Origin: Hymenobacter sp. PAMC 26628
GTDB lineage: Bacteria > Bacteroidota > Bacteroidia > Cytophagales > Hymenobacteraceae
Direction: 5' to 3'
NCBI RefSeq assembly: GCF_001562275.1
Contig: NZ_CP014304.1
Location: 3,720,001-3,784,000 of the forward strand
Length of the DNA stretch: 64,000 nucleotides
Under the pieces are notes generated by a model. That model saw only the letters and a list, made by a program, of their open reading frames with translations, was not told the origin of the DNA and did no database searches. A program made the translations under genes and the position numbers. Below, piece after piece: positions 16,823 through 25,022 of this stretch. Position 1 is the stretch's first letter. Each line of letters opens with the position of its first letter.

Positions 16823-17874
16823 ATAGGACTTACGCAAAAGCCAGCGTTGGCTGCATTAATTCATGGCGCATATACGCATCCAAAAACCCTTGTTTAAGTT
16901 GATAAACGGTCTTTTGGGTCTGGTAGGCAGCTTGTTTGAGGCGGGTCCAGGCCCGCATAGCCAGGGCACTATGGTTGCGCTGGCTGCGGGCCAGCCGGCA
17001 CTGGCAGGCTTGCACGCCGGTGAGTTGCTTGAGTTCGCGGTGAAACTGCTCAATCGTCCAGCGGACGCTGCTTTCGTGTTCGGCAGCGGCCGTGTTCAAG
17101 GGCTCGACCTCGTTGGGGAGGAGGTAGTCCGTCCGGTGGGGGGACACCAGTACGCGGAAAAGTTTCAGTTTGCAGTCCTTGGGCATGCCCTTCACTTTCA
17201 AGATTTTTCCGACTTCCACCTCTGCGGCCGACCAAGACAGGCAGCTCACGGGCTGATAGGGCTGCTGGCCGCCGGAATCGTCGACGAGGCGGTTGCTTTT
17301 CAGCGGGCAGTAAAACGTTTTGCCGGCGGCCAGCAGCCACTTGAACAAGGCCGTGGTCGCGTACCAGCTGTCCATGAGCACCGTGCGGTACGAAATGCCA
17401 CGTGGCACCAGTTGCGTCAGCCTCTCGGCCACGTGGTCCAGCTTGGTCTTGCCCTCGGTGGCGGGGGCGAAGAGGCGATAGTCAATGAGCCAGAACTGGT
17501 CGGTTTCGGGGTTGACGTACACGCAGGTGACCAAGCCGATGCCGGCAATGATGCCGTGGGCATTGCCGCTGTACTGGCGGCGCACCAACTCGATGCGCCG
17601 ACTATGGTGCTTGTCGAGTACCGTGTCGTCAAACAGGACGTAGCCCCGCGCGCTCAACACCACCTGCGGGCGCACCTGCTGCCAGAGCTGGCGCGGCGTG
17701 AAGTGACTGGTCTTGAGAAAGTAGCGCACGTTGTCGTGCGTCAGGCCCTCCAAGTGCTCGGCCAGGTACGTGCCGGTGTAATTCACTTGGCTGCTCACCA
17801 AAAACTGCCCGTAAAGTTGTGCCGTCACTTTCATGGGTTTTCTTTTCAAGTTACGCCTTTTGCGTAAGTCCTAT
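16823..17874. mobile_element. Complete insertion sequence between mutA and mutB
   Basis: Perfect 18-base terminal inverted repeats, ATAGGACTTACGCAAAAG at 16823-16840 and its complement at 17857-17874, bound a 1052-base element with one intact transposase. GAAG flanks both ends (16819-16822 and 17875-17878), consistent with a 4-base target duplication. The transposase stop codon lies inside the left terminal repeat. The perfect ends and intact gene point to a recent insertion. A DDE (IS4/IS701-like) family is the likely assignment. Confidence 0.92.
16830..17834 (-). CDS. IS4/IS701-like DDE transposase
   Basis: The ATG at 17832-17834 (MKVTAQLYGQF) gives 334 residues. Expected acidic catalytic positions are YVLFDDTVLDK (first Asp), TVLMDSWYAT (second Asp) and the glutamate in VRWTIEQFHRELKQLTG, where YREK-like spacing is seen in the RWTIEQFHRELK segment. 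The gene fills the IS between its terminal repeats, is on the opposite strand to mutA and mutB, and is not interrupted. Confidence 0.92.
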   Translation of the reverse strand: MKVTAQLYGQFLVSSQVNYTGTYLAEHLEGLTHDNVRYFLKTSHFTPRQLWQQVRPQVVLSARGYVLFDDTVLDKHHSRRIELVRRQYSGNAHGIIAGIGLVTCVYVNPETDQFWLIDYRLFAPATEGKTKLDHVAERLTQLVPRGISYRTVLMDSWYATTALFKWLLAAGKTFYCPLKSNRLVDDSGGQQPYQPVSCLSWSAAEVEVGKILKVKGMPKDCKLKLFRVLVSPHRTDYLLPNEVEPLNTAAAEHESSVRWTIEQFHRELKQLTGVQACQCRLARSQRNHSALAMRAWTRLKQAAYQTQKTVYQLKQGFLDAYMRHELMQPTLAFA

Positions 17875-17945
17875 GAAGAATTAAAAGTTGTGAGTTTTTG
17901 CCTTAGCTCTTCAGTAAGAACCAATGCTAAACCAGCTGATTTGCT

Positions 17946-17980
17946 GATTTTTAATTCATAATTTTTAATTTTTAATTCTC
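17946..17980. repeat. AT-rich TTTTTAATTCATAATTTTTAA repeat
   Basis: A run of TTTTTAATT units around one TTCATAA lies directly before the mutB start. An almost identical block precedes rseP at about 27594-27628. It stands out sharply from the GC-rich surroundings and may contribute to the leader of the mRNA. Confidence 0.7.
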
Positions 17981-17985
17981 CTCCC

Positions 17986-20154
17986 ATGAAACCCGACTTC
18001 GCCGCCATTGCCTACGATGCCGCCCCGCCCCAGCCCACCCCCGGGGGCCCCGAGGCGCCGGCCCAGTCCACGCCCGAAGGCATTGCGCTGAAGCCTTGCT
18101 ACACCGCCGCCGACGTGGCCCACCTCGACCACCTGGGCTTCGGGGCTGGGCAGGCGCCCTACCTGCGGGGGCCCTACGCCAGCATGTACACCCAAAACCC
18201 GTGGACCGTGCGGCAGTACGCGGGCTTTTCGACGGCCGAGGCCAGCAACGCTTTCTACCGCCGCAACCTGGCCGGCGGGCAAAAAGGGCTGAGCGTGGCC
18301 TTCGACCTGGCTACCCACCGCGGCTACGACTCGGACCACCCGCGGGTGCAGGGCGACGTGGGCAAGGCCGGCGTGGCCATCGACTCGGTGGAGGACATGA
18401 AAATCCTGTTCGACCAGATTCCGCTGGAGCAGATGTCGGTGAGCATGACCATGAACGGGGCCGTGCTGCCGGTGCTGGCCTTCTTCATCGTGGCGGCCGA
18501 GGAGCAGGGCGTGCCGCCAGAAAAGCTGACGGGTACCATCCAGAACGACATTCTGAAGGAGTTCATGGTGCGCAACACCTACATCTACCCGCCGGGCCCC
18601 AGCATGCGCATCATCGCCGACATTTTTAGCTACACGGCGGCGCGCATGCCCAAGTTCAACTCCATCAGCATCAGCGGCTACCACATGCAGGAAGCCGGCG
18701 CCACCGCCGATTTGGAGCTGGCCTACACCTTGGCCGATGGCCTGGAATACGTGCGCGCCGGCCTGGCCGTGGGCCTGCCCATTGATGATTTTGCGCCGCG
18801 CCTGTCCTTTTTCTGGGCCATCGGCATGAACCACTTCATGGAAATTGCTAAGCTGCGGGCTGGCCGCCTGCTGTGGGCCAAGCTCATGCAGCAGTTCAAC
18901 CCCCAAAATCCCAAGAGCCTGGCCCTACGCACCCACTGCCAAACCTCAGGCTACTCCCTCACCGAGCAGGACCCCTACAACAACGTGGCCCGCACCGCCA
19001 TTGAGGCCCTGGCGGCCGTGCTCGGCGGCACCCAAAGCCTGCACACCAACGCGCTGGACGAGGCCATTGCCCTGCCCACCGACTTCTCGGCCCGCATTGC
19101 CCGCAACACGCAGCTCTACTTGCAGCACGAAACCGACGTGACGAAAGTGGTGGACCCCTGGGGCGGCTCGTACTACGTCGAAACCCTGACCCACGAGCTG
19201 GCCGACCGCGCCTGGGCCCTCATCCAGGAAGTAGAGCAGCTCGGCGGAATGGCCAAGGCCATCGAAACCGGCCTGCCCAAGCTGCGCATCGAGGAAGCCG
19301 CCGCCCGCAAGCAGGCCCGCATCGACGCCGGCAAAGAGGTAATTGTGGGCGTGAACAAGTACCAGACCGACGAAAAAACCGAAGTCGAAGTGCTGGACAT
19401 CGACAACGATGCCGTGCGCGAAAGCCAGCTTGCCCGCCTCACCCACGTGAAGGCCACCCGCGACGACGTGGCCGTGAAAGTGGCCCTGGCCGCCCTCACC
19501 GAAGCCGCCGGCCTGCGCCTGGCCGACGTAGCCGCCGAGGCCCAGGGCCCCGAAGCCATGCCGCACAACCTGCTGGCCCTGGCCGTAACCGCCGCCCGGG
19601 CCCGCGCCACGCTGGGCGAAATCTCGGACGCACTGGAGGCCATGTACGGCCGCCACCAAGCCACCACCCGCACCGTGGCGGGCGTGTACTCGCAGGAAAT
19701 GAGCCACAACGAGGAATTTGCCCGGGCCCGGGCCGCCGCCGATGCCTTCGCCGCCACCGAGGGCCGCCGCCCGCGCATGCTGGTGGCCAAAATGGGCCAG
19801 GACGGCCACGACCGGGGCGCGAAAATCATCGCCACGAGCTTCGCCGACGTGGGCTTCGACGTGGACCTGGCCCCCCTCTTCCAAACCCCTGGCGAAGTGG
19901 CCCGCCAGGCCGTGGACAACGACGTGCACGTGGTGGGCGTGAGCAGCCTCGCCGCCGGCCACAAAACCCTGCTGCCCCTGCTCATCCAGGAGCTAAAGGA
20001 CCAAGGCCGGCCCGACATCCTGGTCATCGCCGGCGGCGTCATCCCCGCCCAGGACTACCAGTTCCTCTTCAACGCCGGCGTGGCCGGCGTGTACGGCCCC
20101 GGGACGGTGATTGCCAAAGCTGCGCAGGAGATTTTGGAAAAGTTGGAGGGGTAA
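17986..20154 (+). CDS. mutB: Methylmalonyl-CoA mutase large (alpha) subunit
   Basis: A 722-residue catalytic subunit. The N-terminal TIM barrel binds CoA (AGFSTAEASNAFYRRNLAGG, then SVAFDLATHRGYDSDHPRV). The C-terminal flavodoxin-like domain carries the base-off cobalamin motif KMGQDGHDRGAK with the axial His at about residue 608. It needs adenosylcobalamin and converts methylmalonyl-CoA to succinyl-CoA in propionate metabolism. MutA is encoded upstream, across an IS; MeaB, the protective GTPase, is encoded 12.7 kb downstream. Transcription now may depend on a promoter in the gap or in the IS. Confidence 0.97.
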   Translation: MKPDFAAIAYDAAPPQPTPGGPEAPAQSTPEGIALKPCYTAADVAHLDHLGFGAGQAPYLRGPYASMYTQNPWTVRQYAGFSTAEASNAFYRRNLAGGQKGLSVAFDLATHRGYDSDHPRVQGDVGKAGVAIDSVEDMKILFDQIPLEQMSVSMTMNGAVLPVLAFFIVAAEEQGVPPEKLTGTIQNDILKEFMVRNTYIYPPGPSMRIIADIFSYTAARMPKFNSISISGYHMQEAGATADLELAYTLADGLEYVRAGLAVGLPIDDFAPRLSFFWAIGMNHFMEIAKLRAGRLLWAKLMQQFNPQNPKSLALRTHCQTSGYSLTEQDPYNNVARTAIEALAAVLGGTQSLHTNALDEAIALPTDFSARIARNTQLYLQHETDVTKVVDPWGGSYYVETLTHELADRAWALIQEVEQLGGMAKAIETGLPKLRIEEAAARKQARIDAGKEVIVGVNKYQTDEKTEVEVLDIDNDAVRESQLARLTHVKATRDDVAVKVALAALTEAAGLRLADVAAEAQGPEAMPHNLLALAVTAARARATLGEISDALEAMYGRHQATTRTVAGVYSQEMSHNEEFARARAAADAFAATEGRRPRMLVAKMGQDGHDRGAKIIATSFADVGFDVDLAPLFQTPGEVARQAVDNDVHVVGVSSLAAGHKTLLPLLIQELKDQGRPDILVIAGGVIPAQDYQFLFNAGVAGVYGPGTVIAKAAQEILEKLEG

Positions 20155-20204
20155 ATACCAGACCGTTTTTTTCGTGTTCAGTCGCTTCAATTTACAATAA
20201 TTAT

Positions 20205-21476
20205 ATGGCGCTGTTTGCAACATTACGTAGCCTTAAGACGGAGCTTGATGCGCTACGTCCGCTTTCCGCAGAACAGGAGCAACGGGTACTACAAAAATTT
20301 CGGCTTGATTGGAATTACAATTCCAACGCCATTGAAGGAAATTCCCTCACGCTGGGCGAAACCCGTTCGTTGTTGTTGCACGGTCTCACGGCCGCTGGCA
20401 AGCCCATGCGTGACCATTTAGATATTAAGGGCCACAACGAAGCGGTGCTGTGGCTTGAAGATTTTGTGCGCGACGAGCGACCATTAACGGAACAGTTTAT
20501 CCGCGGAATGCACCAAGTATTGTTGGGCGAGCCTTACGAAGTGCAGGCACAGACGCCCGACGGCCAGCCTACTCGCAAGATGATTCAGCCGGGCCAATAC
20601 AAGCGGCAGCCAAACAACGTGCTAACCTCAACCGGCGAAATGTTCTACTTCGCTAGTCCTGAAGAAACGCCGGGCCGCATGACGGATTTAGTGGATTGGT
20701 ACCGCCAAGAAACTGAGAATTCCGAATTGCATCCGGTGGCTCTGGCTGCTGAATTTCACTACCGTTTCGTGCGCATCCATCCCTTCGACGATGGCAACGG
20801 CCGCATGTCGCGTCTATTAATGAACTTGATTTTATTGCGTCATGGCTACTCGATAACTGTTATCAAAGCTGCTGACCGCAACCGCTATTTGGCCACCCTA
20901 GCCGAGGCCGACGCAGGCGAGCCAGAGCCATTTCTGCGCTTCATCATCGAAAACGTAGAGGCTTCGCTGCGGCTGATGATTCGGGCCGCGAAGGGGGAAT
21001 CTATTGATGAGCCGGATGATTTGGACAAGAAACTAGCGCTGCTGAAGAAGCAGGTATTGAGCCGCGAGGACAAGATTAACGTGGTATGGTCGCCAGAAAT
21101 ACAAGAGGACTTTTATCATGCATTATTAGAACCCTGGTTCAATAACGTAGCCCTTGAAGTGGAGCGATACGATGAATTATTTCTTGGAAAAAGCATTTCT
21201 ATTACATATCATAAGGTGGGGGAGAAAACTTTTAGTGGCACCAAAGCAAGTACACTAATAGAAGCCCAAAAAGATGCGCAAACGCATTTCAGCAAGCTAG
21301 ACACTCCTCTTGATCACTACATTCTAGTGTTTAACTGGACTACATTCAGAATTTCTAATAATCCTTTCGATTTACGGTTACTAATTGATTTCAAATTTGC
21401 TAAGTATGAATTTGAAGTATATTTTCGTTTGTTTGAGTCTAAAATAAATTTAGAGGAACCAACATCTATTTTGTAA
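20205..21476 (+). CDS. Fic-family AMPylase-like protein with class II inhibitory motif and novel C-terminus
   Basis: A 423-residue protein. The Fic active-site motif HPFDDGNGRMSR begins at His192. An inhibitory helix motif SNAIEGN (Ser40 to Asn46) precedes the Fic core, the class II arrangement in which a glutamate blocks ATP binding. Fic proteins transfer AMP or other groups to target proteins. The last 130 residues (after about 290) are not a recognised Fic module, and their DNA is clearly AT-rich compared with the Fic core. The gene has no partner antitoxin beside it. Horizontal origin is likely. Confidence 0.9.
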   Translation: MALFATLRSLKTELDALRPLSAEQEQRVLQKFRLDWNYNSNAIEGNSLTLGETRSLLLHGLTAAGKPMRDHLDIKGHNEAVLWLEDFVRDERPLTEQFIRGMHQVLLGEPYEVQAQTPDGQPTRKMIQPGQYKRQPNNVLTSTGEMFYFASPEETPGRMTDLVDWYRQETENSELHPVALAAEFHYRFVRIHPFDDGNGRMSRLLMNLILLRHGYSITVIKAADRNRYLATLAEADAGEPEPFLRFIIENVEASLRLMIRAAKGESIDEPDDLDKKLALLKKQVLSREDKINVVWSPEIQEDFYHALLEPWFNNVALEVERYDELFLGKSISITYHKVGEKTFSGTKASTLIEAQKDAQTHFSKLDTPLDHYILVFNWTTFRISNNPFDLRLLIDFKFAKYEFEVYFRLFESKINLEEPTSIL

Positions 21477-21715
21477 CAAAATCTGTGTACAAGAGTGGAT
21501 ATGACAGTATGCAATTTCACGCTCTTAATCATCAACTCGCCAACAAAGTCTACGATTTTATTGCCGCCAAAGTCGCCGAGGCCGACAAGCCTCCAGCCTG
21601 AGTTCCTGGACCACTTTGCCAAGTGAATTTTCTTCGTGCAAATCCTTAATCCTGCAAATACTCTTCACAGCTATAAATTGTGGGAATATTTTGCGAGAGA
21701 CGAGGATAGCGAATG
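21477..21715. other. Intergenic stretch with a small fragment-like frame
   Basis: A 30-codon plus-strand frame at 21509-21601 (containing NKVYDFIAAKVAEA) shows genome-like codon use and could be a gene remnant or a tiny peptide. There is nothing else definite here. The region is more AT-rich on the Fic side. Confidence 0.3.
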
Positions 21716-22870
21716 CTACAATAGTTTCGCCTCTCCTTTTAACCCCCGCCGCAGCGGCTGCCACTGCAAGTAAGTAGCGCTGCGCCACAGCCACTCCAGC
21801 GGCCCGTAGCGGAAGCGGCGCATCCAGCTGTGCGCCACGGCGGCTTGCGCGGCGAATAGGAGCATGGCAGCTCCCAGCGCCCATTTTAGGGGGATGGTGG
21901 CGGGACCTACGTAGTGCCTGCAATACCAGGCAAAGAGCAGCAAGCCCAAGGATTGCAGCACGTAGGTCGTCAAGCCCATTTTGCCCAGGGGCCCCAGCCA
22001 GGCCAGGGCACGCCGGAACGGGGGCTGCCGGTATAATTGCACCATACCGGCCACGTACAGGGCCGAAACGGCGAGGCTTTTCAGAATAAAAAAGGTGTCG
22101 TAGAAACGAGTCGCCAGACCAGCACCGAAGGCCGACGCTAACTGGTTGTAGGAAAGCCGCAAGCCAAAAAAAGCAACCGCTGCCGCGACTAAAATTCGGT
22201 TAAAAAACACCCGGTTGGCAGCCGTATCGGCAAATGCGTCGCGGCGGCCCAGGTACAAGCCGAGCACGAACAGGGCAGCGATGGAGAGTACCCGAAACCC
22301 GGAAAATTCGTCCACCAGAAAGCTGCCCGCCGCCTCCCCAAAAGCCTGCGTGAACAGCGCCGTGGCCGGAGCCAGCGAGTAAGCAAAGCACGCCCCCCCA
22401 ACGAAGAGCAGGGCGCTTGCGCACAGCAGCCACTTATTGCACCACCGGTACACCAGCACCAGCAGCAGGCCCACCACGGCGTAAACGTGCAAAATTTCGA
22501 ATTCGAATAGCATCCGGTGCAGCCACCCCAGGGCCCCCAGCAGCACCAGCCGCCACACGAAGCGCGCGGTATAGGGCTGGCCTTTGGCGCCGGCGCTGCG
22601 CAGCTGCAAGGCAAAGCCCAACCCGAAAAGCAGCGAAAAGATGCTGAAAAACTTCCCAATCACGAACGCATCAACTCCCAGCCGAACGGCCGTTTCGCCG
22701 GCGCTTGGCGGGCCCGCGGGGCCCGTGCCGTCGCCGCGCTGGCCCACAAAGGTTATCAGGAAGTGCACCAGCCAGATGCCCAGCAGAGAAAAACCCCGCA
22801 GCACATCTACTACTTCGAGCCGCGGCGAGGCGGCGGGCGGGGCAGAAGAAAATATTGAGGTTGCCTGCAC
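21716..22870 (-). CDS. DUF418 (YeiB-like) membrane protein
   Basis: Starting at the GTG at 22868-22870 gives 384 residues, close to the family norm; an ATG much further upstream would add a non-family leader rich in Cys, Pro and Trp. The N-terminus RLEVVDVLRGFSLLGIWLVH is the DUF418 signature, followed by about nine membrane helices and the C-terminal DUF418 segment MGLTTYVLQSLGLLLFAWYC. The function is unknown; the family resembles acyltransferase-like membrane proteins. Confidence 0.88.
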   Translation of the reverse strand: MQATSIFSSAPPAASPRLEVVDVLRGFSLLGIWLVHFLITFVGQRGDGTGPAGPPSAGETAVRLGVDAFVIGKFFSIFSLLFGLGFALQLRSAGAKGQPYTARFVWRLVLLGALGWLHRMLFEFEILHVYAVVGLLLVLVYRWCNKWLLCASALLFVGGACFAYSLAPATALFTQAFGEAAGSFLVDEFSGFRVLSIAALFVLGLYLGRRDAFADTAANRVFFNRILVAAAVAFFGLRLSYNQLASAFGAGLATRFYDTFFILKSLAVSALYVAGMVQLYRQPPFRRALAWLGPLGKMGLTTYVLQSLGLLLFAWYCRHYVGPATIPLKWALGAAMLLFAAQAAVAHSWMRRFRYGPLEWLWRSATYLQWQPLRRGLKGEAKLL

Positions 22871-22974
22871 GCCGGGGTCGGGTTGGGGCCCGCCGGTGGC
22901 AGGCGCTGGCAAAACTAACGGCCAGCAGCGCTTCGGCCACGGCGGGGCGGCCGTTGGGGCCCCACCAAAAAACG

Positions 22975-23169
22975 TCAGGCCGCGGTACGGGCGCCAGGCC
23001 CGGCAGTCGGCAGCTGAGCAGAATAGAAGTAGTAGCTGGAGTGAGCAGCAGAAGTACCCGCGGGCGGGGCGGGTTTGTGAACCGCCTTGGCTACGGCAAA
23101 GCCACAACCAAAAGAAAGGCAAACAAAAGCCACCACCCGAAAAGCAAAATTATTTAATACCGTGTTCAT
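22975..23169 (-). CDS. Possible small exported protein
   Basis: A 64-residue frame beginning MNTVLNNFAFRVVAFVCLSF, a plausible signal peptide or membrane anchor, followed by a low-complexity Ala/Pro/Ser/Tyr tail. It is preceded by a long AT-rich region that could carry a promoter. No homologue is recognised; it may be chance. Confidence 0.35.
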   Translation of the reverse strand: MNTVLNNFAFRVVAFVCLSFGCGFAVAKAVHKPAPPAGTSAAHSSYYFYSAQLPTAGPGARTAA

Positions 23170-23507
23170 AGAATAATATTTTACGATTTTATTTAAATTT
23201 TATCATTAATAAAATACAATATTATAAGATAAATACTTGCAACAAGTAGAATACAAATCCTCGTTTTCCAATGATTTGGACAAATAAAATCGATATTTAA
23301 CCACTTAACTAATTTTAATTTAATTATAAATTATTCAATTGATCTAATACTATTATAATTACAATCTTTCCAATTATTAACTTCCTTTTTAATCAGCGCA
23401 ACTTTAAGTTAGGGCCTCCATTAAAGAAGCGGGGACGCCGCCGGCGACAAAGCAACAGCATGGCAGTTTTAATGCCAGTTGGTTACCCTTACTCTTTTTT
23501 TAATCTC
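23170..23507. other. AT-rich intergenic island
   Basis: About 240 bases (23170-23410) consist mostly of A and T in short runs, unlike everything around. It lies between the possible 64-residue gene and an SDR gene on the other strand. No DnaA-box cluster, tRNA or repeat was seen. It may hold divergent promoters or mark transferred DNA. Confidence 0.6.
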
Positions 23508-24296
23508 ATGGATCTTCAACTCACCAACAAAACGGCCCTCGTGACGGGCTCTACGGCGGGCATCGGCTTGGCCATTGCCCAGCGGCTGGCGGCCGAGGGG
23601 GCCCACCTTGTACTCACCGGGCGCACCGAGGCGCGCTTGGCCGAAGCCAAAGCCGCCATTTTGCAGCGCACGCCGGCGGCGGCGGTGCGCGGCGTGGCCG
23701 TCGATTTTGGCGACGTGGCGCAGATTGACGCGCTGCTGAAGGCGGTGCCCGCGGTGGATATTTTGGTCAACAACGTGGGCATTTTTGAGCCCAAGCCCTT
23801 TGCTGACATCCCGGACGCCGATTGGCTGCGCTTCTTTGAAGTGAACGTGCTGAGCGGGGTGCGGCTGGCGCGCCAGTACTTTCCGCAGATGCTGGACCAG
23901 GGCTGGGGCCGCATCTTGTTCATTTCGAGCGAGTCGGGGCTGCAAATTCCGGCCGAAATGATTCATTGCGGCACCACCAAAACGGCCCAGCTGGCCGTGG
24001 CCCGCGGCCTGGCCGAGCTCACCAAGGGCACGGCCGTCACGGTCAATTCGCTGCTGCCGGGCCCCACTGCCTCCGAGGGCGTGGAGGAATTTCTGAAAAA
24101 GCTGGCCGGCGAAGGCAAAACCCGCGCAGAAGCCGAGCATGCGTTCTTCCGCGACGCGCGGCCCTCGTCGCTGCTCCAGCGCTTCATCACCGTCGAGGAA
24201 ATTGCCGACACGGCGGCCTACCTCGTCAGCCCGCTGGCGGCGGCCACCAACGGGGCTGCGGTGCGCGCCGACGGCGGCGTGGTGCGCAGCATTTAA
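23508..24296 (+). CDS. SDR-family oxidoreductase with Cys in place of the catalytic Tyr
   Basis: The ATG at 23508 gives 262 residues starting MDLQLTNKTALVTGS; a longer frame adds 16 non-family residues. The cofactor loop TGSTAGIGLAIA and the VNNVG strand are intact. The active-site segment is ISSESGLQIPAEMIHCGTTK: Ser141 and Lys158 fit, but the position 13 residues after Ser141, normally Tyr, is Cys154 (codon TGC). Either the catalysis is altered or the base is an error. The C-terminus is typical (PLAAATNGAAVRADGGVVRS). Gene order gives no pathway. Confidence 0.9.
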   Translation: MDLQLTNKTALVTGSTAGIGLAIAQRLAAEGAHLVLTGRTEARLAEAKAAILQRTPAAAVRGVAVDFGDVAQIDALLKAVPAVDILVNNVGIFEPKPFADIPDADWLRFFEVNVLSGVRLARQYFPQMLDQGWGRILFISSESGLQIPAEMIHCGTTKTAQLAVARGLAELTKGTAVTVNSLLPGPTASEGVEEFLKKLAGEGKTRAEAEHAFFRDARPSSLLQRFITVEEIADTAAYLVSPLAAATNGAAVRADGGVVRSI

Positions 24297-24304
24297 AGTT
24301 TGTG

Positions 24305-24365
24305 CCCGCTAAAAAAGGTCCGCCGCCCCAACCGTTGGTTGGGGCGGCGGACCTTTTTTAGCGGG
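24305..24365. terminator. Perfect 29-bp bidirectional terminator
   Basis: Two 29-base arms (24305-24333 and 24337-24365) are perfectly complementary around a 3-nt loop. The arms include A6 on the left and T6 on the right, so each strand ends the GC-rich stem with a T run. It sits between the convergent SDR and ankyrin genes. Confidence 0.93.
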
Positions 24366-24378
24366 GCCCTAGAGGGGC

Positions 24379-24885
24379 TTATTCGGCCGTTTCGGGCTCG
24401 CCGCCGAGCAGGGCCCAAGCTTCCGCATTGCCTTGCTGGCCGGCGAGGTGCAGGGCGGTGAGGCCGCGCGCGTCCTGCAAGTTGGCGTCGGCCCCGGCTT
24501 CGAGCAGGAGCTTGACCAGCTCGTTGCGGCCAAACATGGTGGCAAACATGAGGGCCGTGCCGCCGTTGCCATTGGTCAGGTTCAGGTCGGCGCCGCGGGC
24601 AATGAGCAGGCGGGCTATTTCGGCGTAGCCCTTAAAGCTGACGCCCATCAGGGCCGAGTTGCCGCTGGCGTCCTGCACGTTGGGGTTGGCGTGGTGGTCG
24701 AGTAGCGCGCGGGCCGCATCGATGTTGTTGTCGTAGGTAGCCAGGATGAGGGCCGAAAAACCTTTGCCGTCCTGGGCGTTGATGTCAACGGCGGGGTTTT
24801 GCAGCAACTGTTCAATTTGGTCCACTTTGCCTTTGCGAGCGGCGTCGAACAGCAAATCTTGGGGTTGGGCGGAGGAGGATTCCAT
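24379..24885 (-). CDS. Ankyrin-repeat protein
   Basis: The ATG at 24883-24885 gives 168 residues (MESSSAQPQDLLFDAARKGK). It has about four 33-residue ankyrin repeats, visible from the recurring units GFSALILATYDNN, GNSALMGVSFKGY, GGTALMFATMFGR and GLTALHLAGQQGN. Each carries the TALxxA-type turn and helix. Such proteins bind other proteins. There is no signal peptide, so a cytoplasmic location is likely. The partner is unknown. Confidence 0.92.
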   Translation of the reverse strand: MESSSAQPQDLLFDAARKGKVDQIEQLLQNPAVDINAQDGKGFSALILATYDNNIDAARALLDHHANPNVQDASGNSALMGVSFKGYAEIARLLIARGADLNLTNGNGGTALMFATMFGRNELVKLLLEAGADANLQDARGLTALHLAGQQGNAEAWALLGGEPETAE

Positions 24886-25022
24886 TAAAAAGCGAGTTAA
24901 AGCCAGAAAAATTTGCCGCTTGATACGGAGCAAGGCAGCTTTGCGCTGGGTGGGCCGGGGGCCATAAGTAAGCCTTTCTGGGCGGCAAGGCTTTCTCGTT
25001 TGTAGCCAAACGGCGGCGCTGC

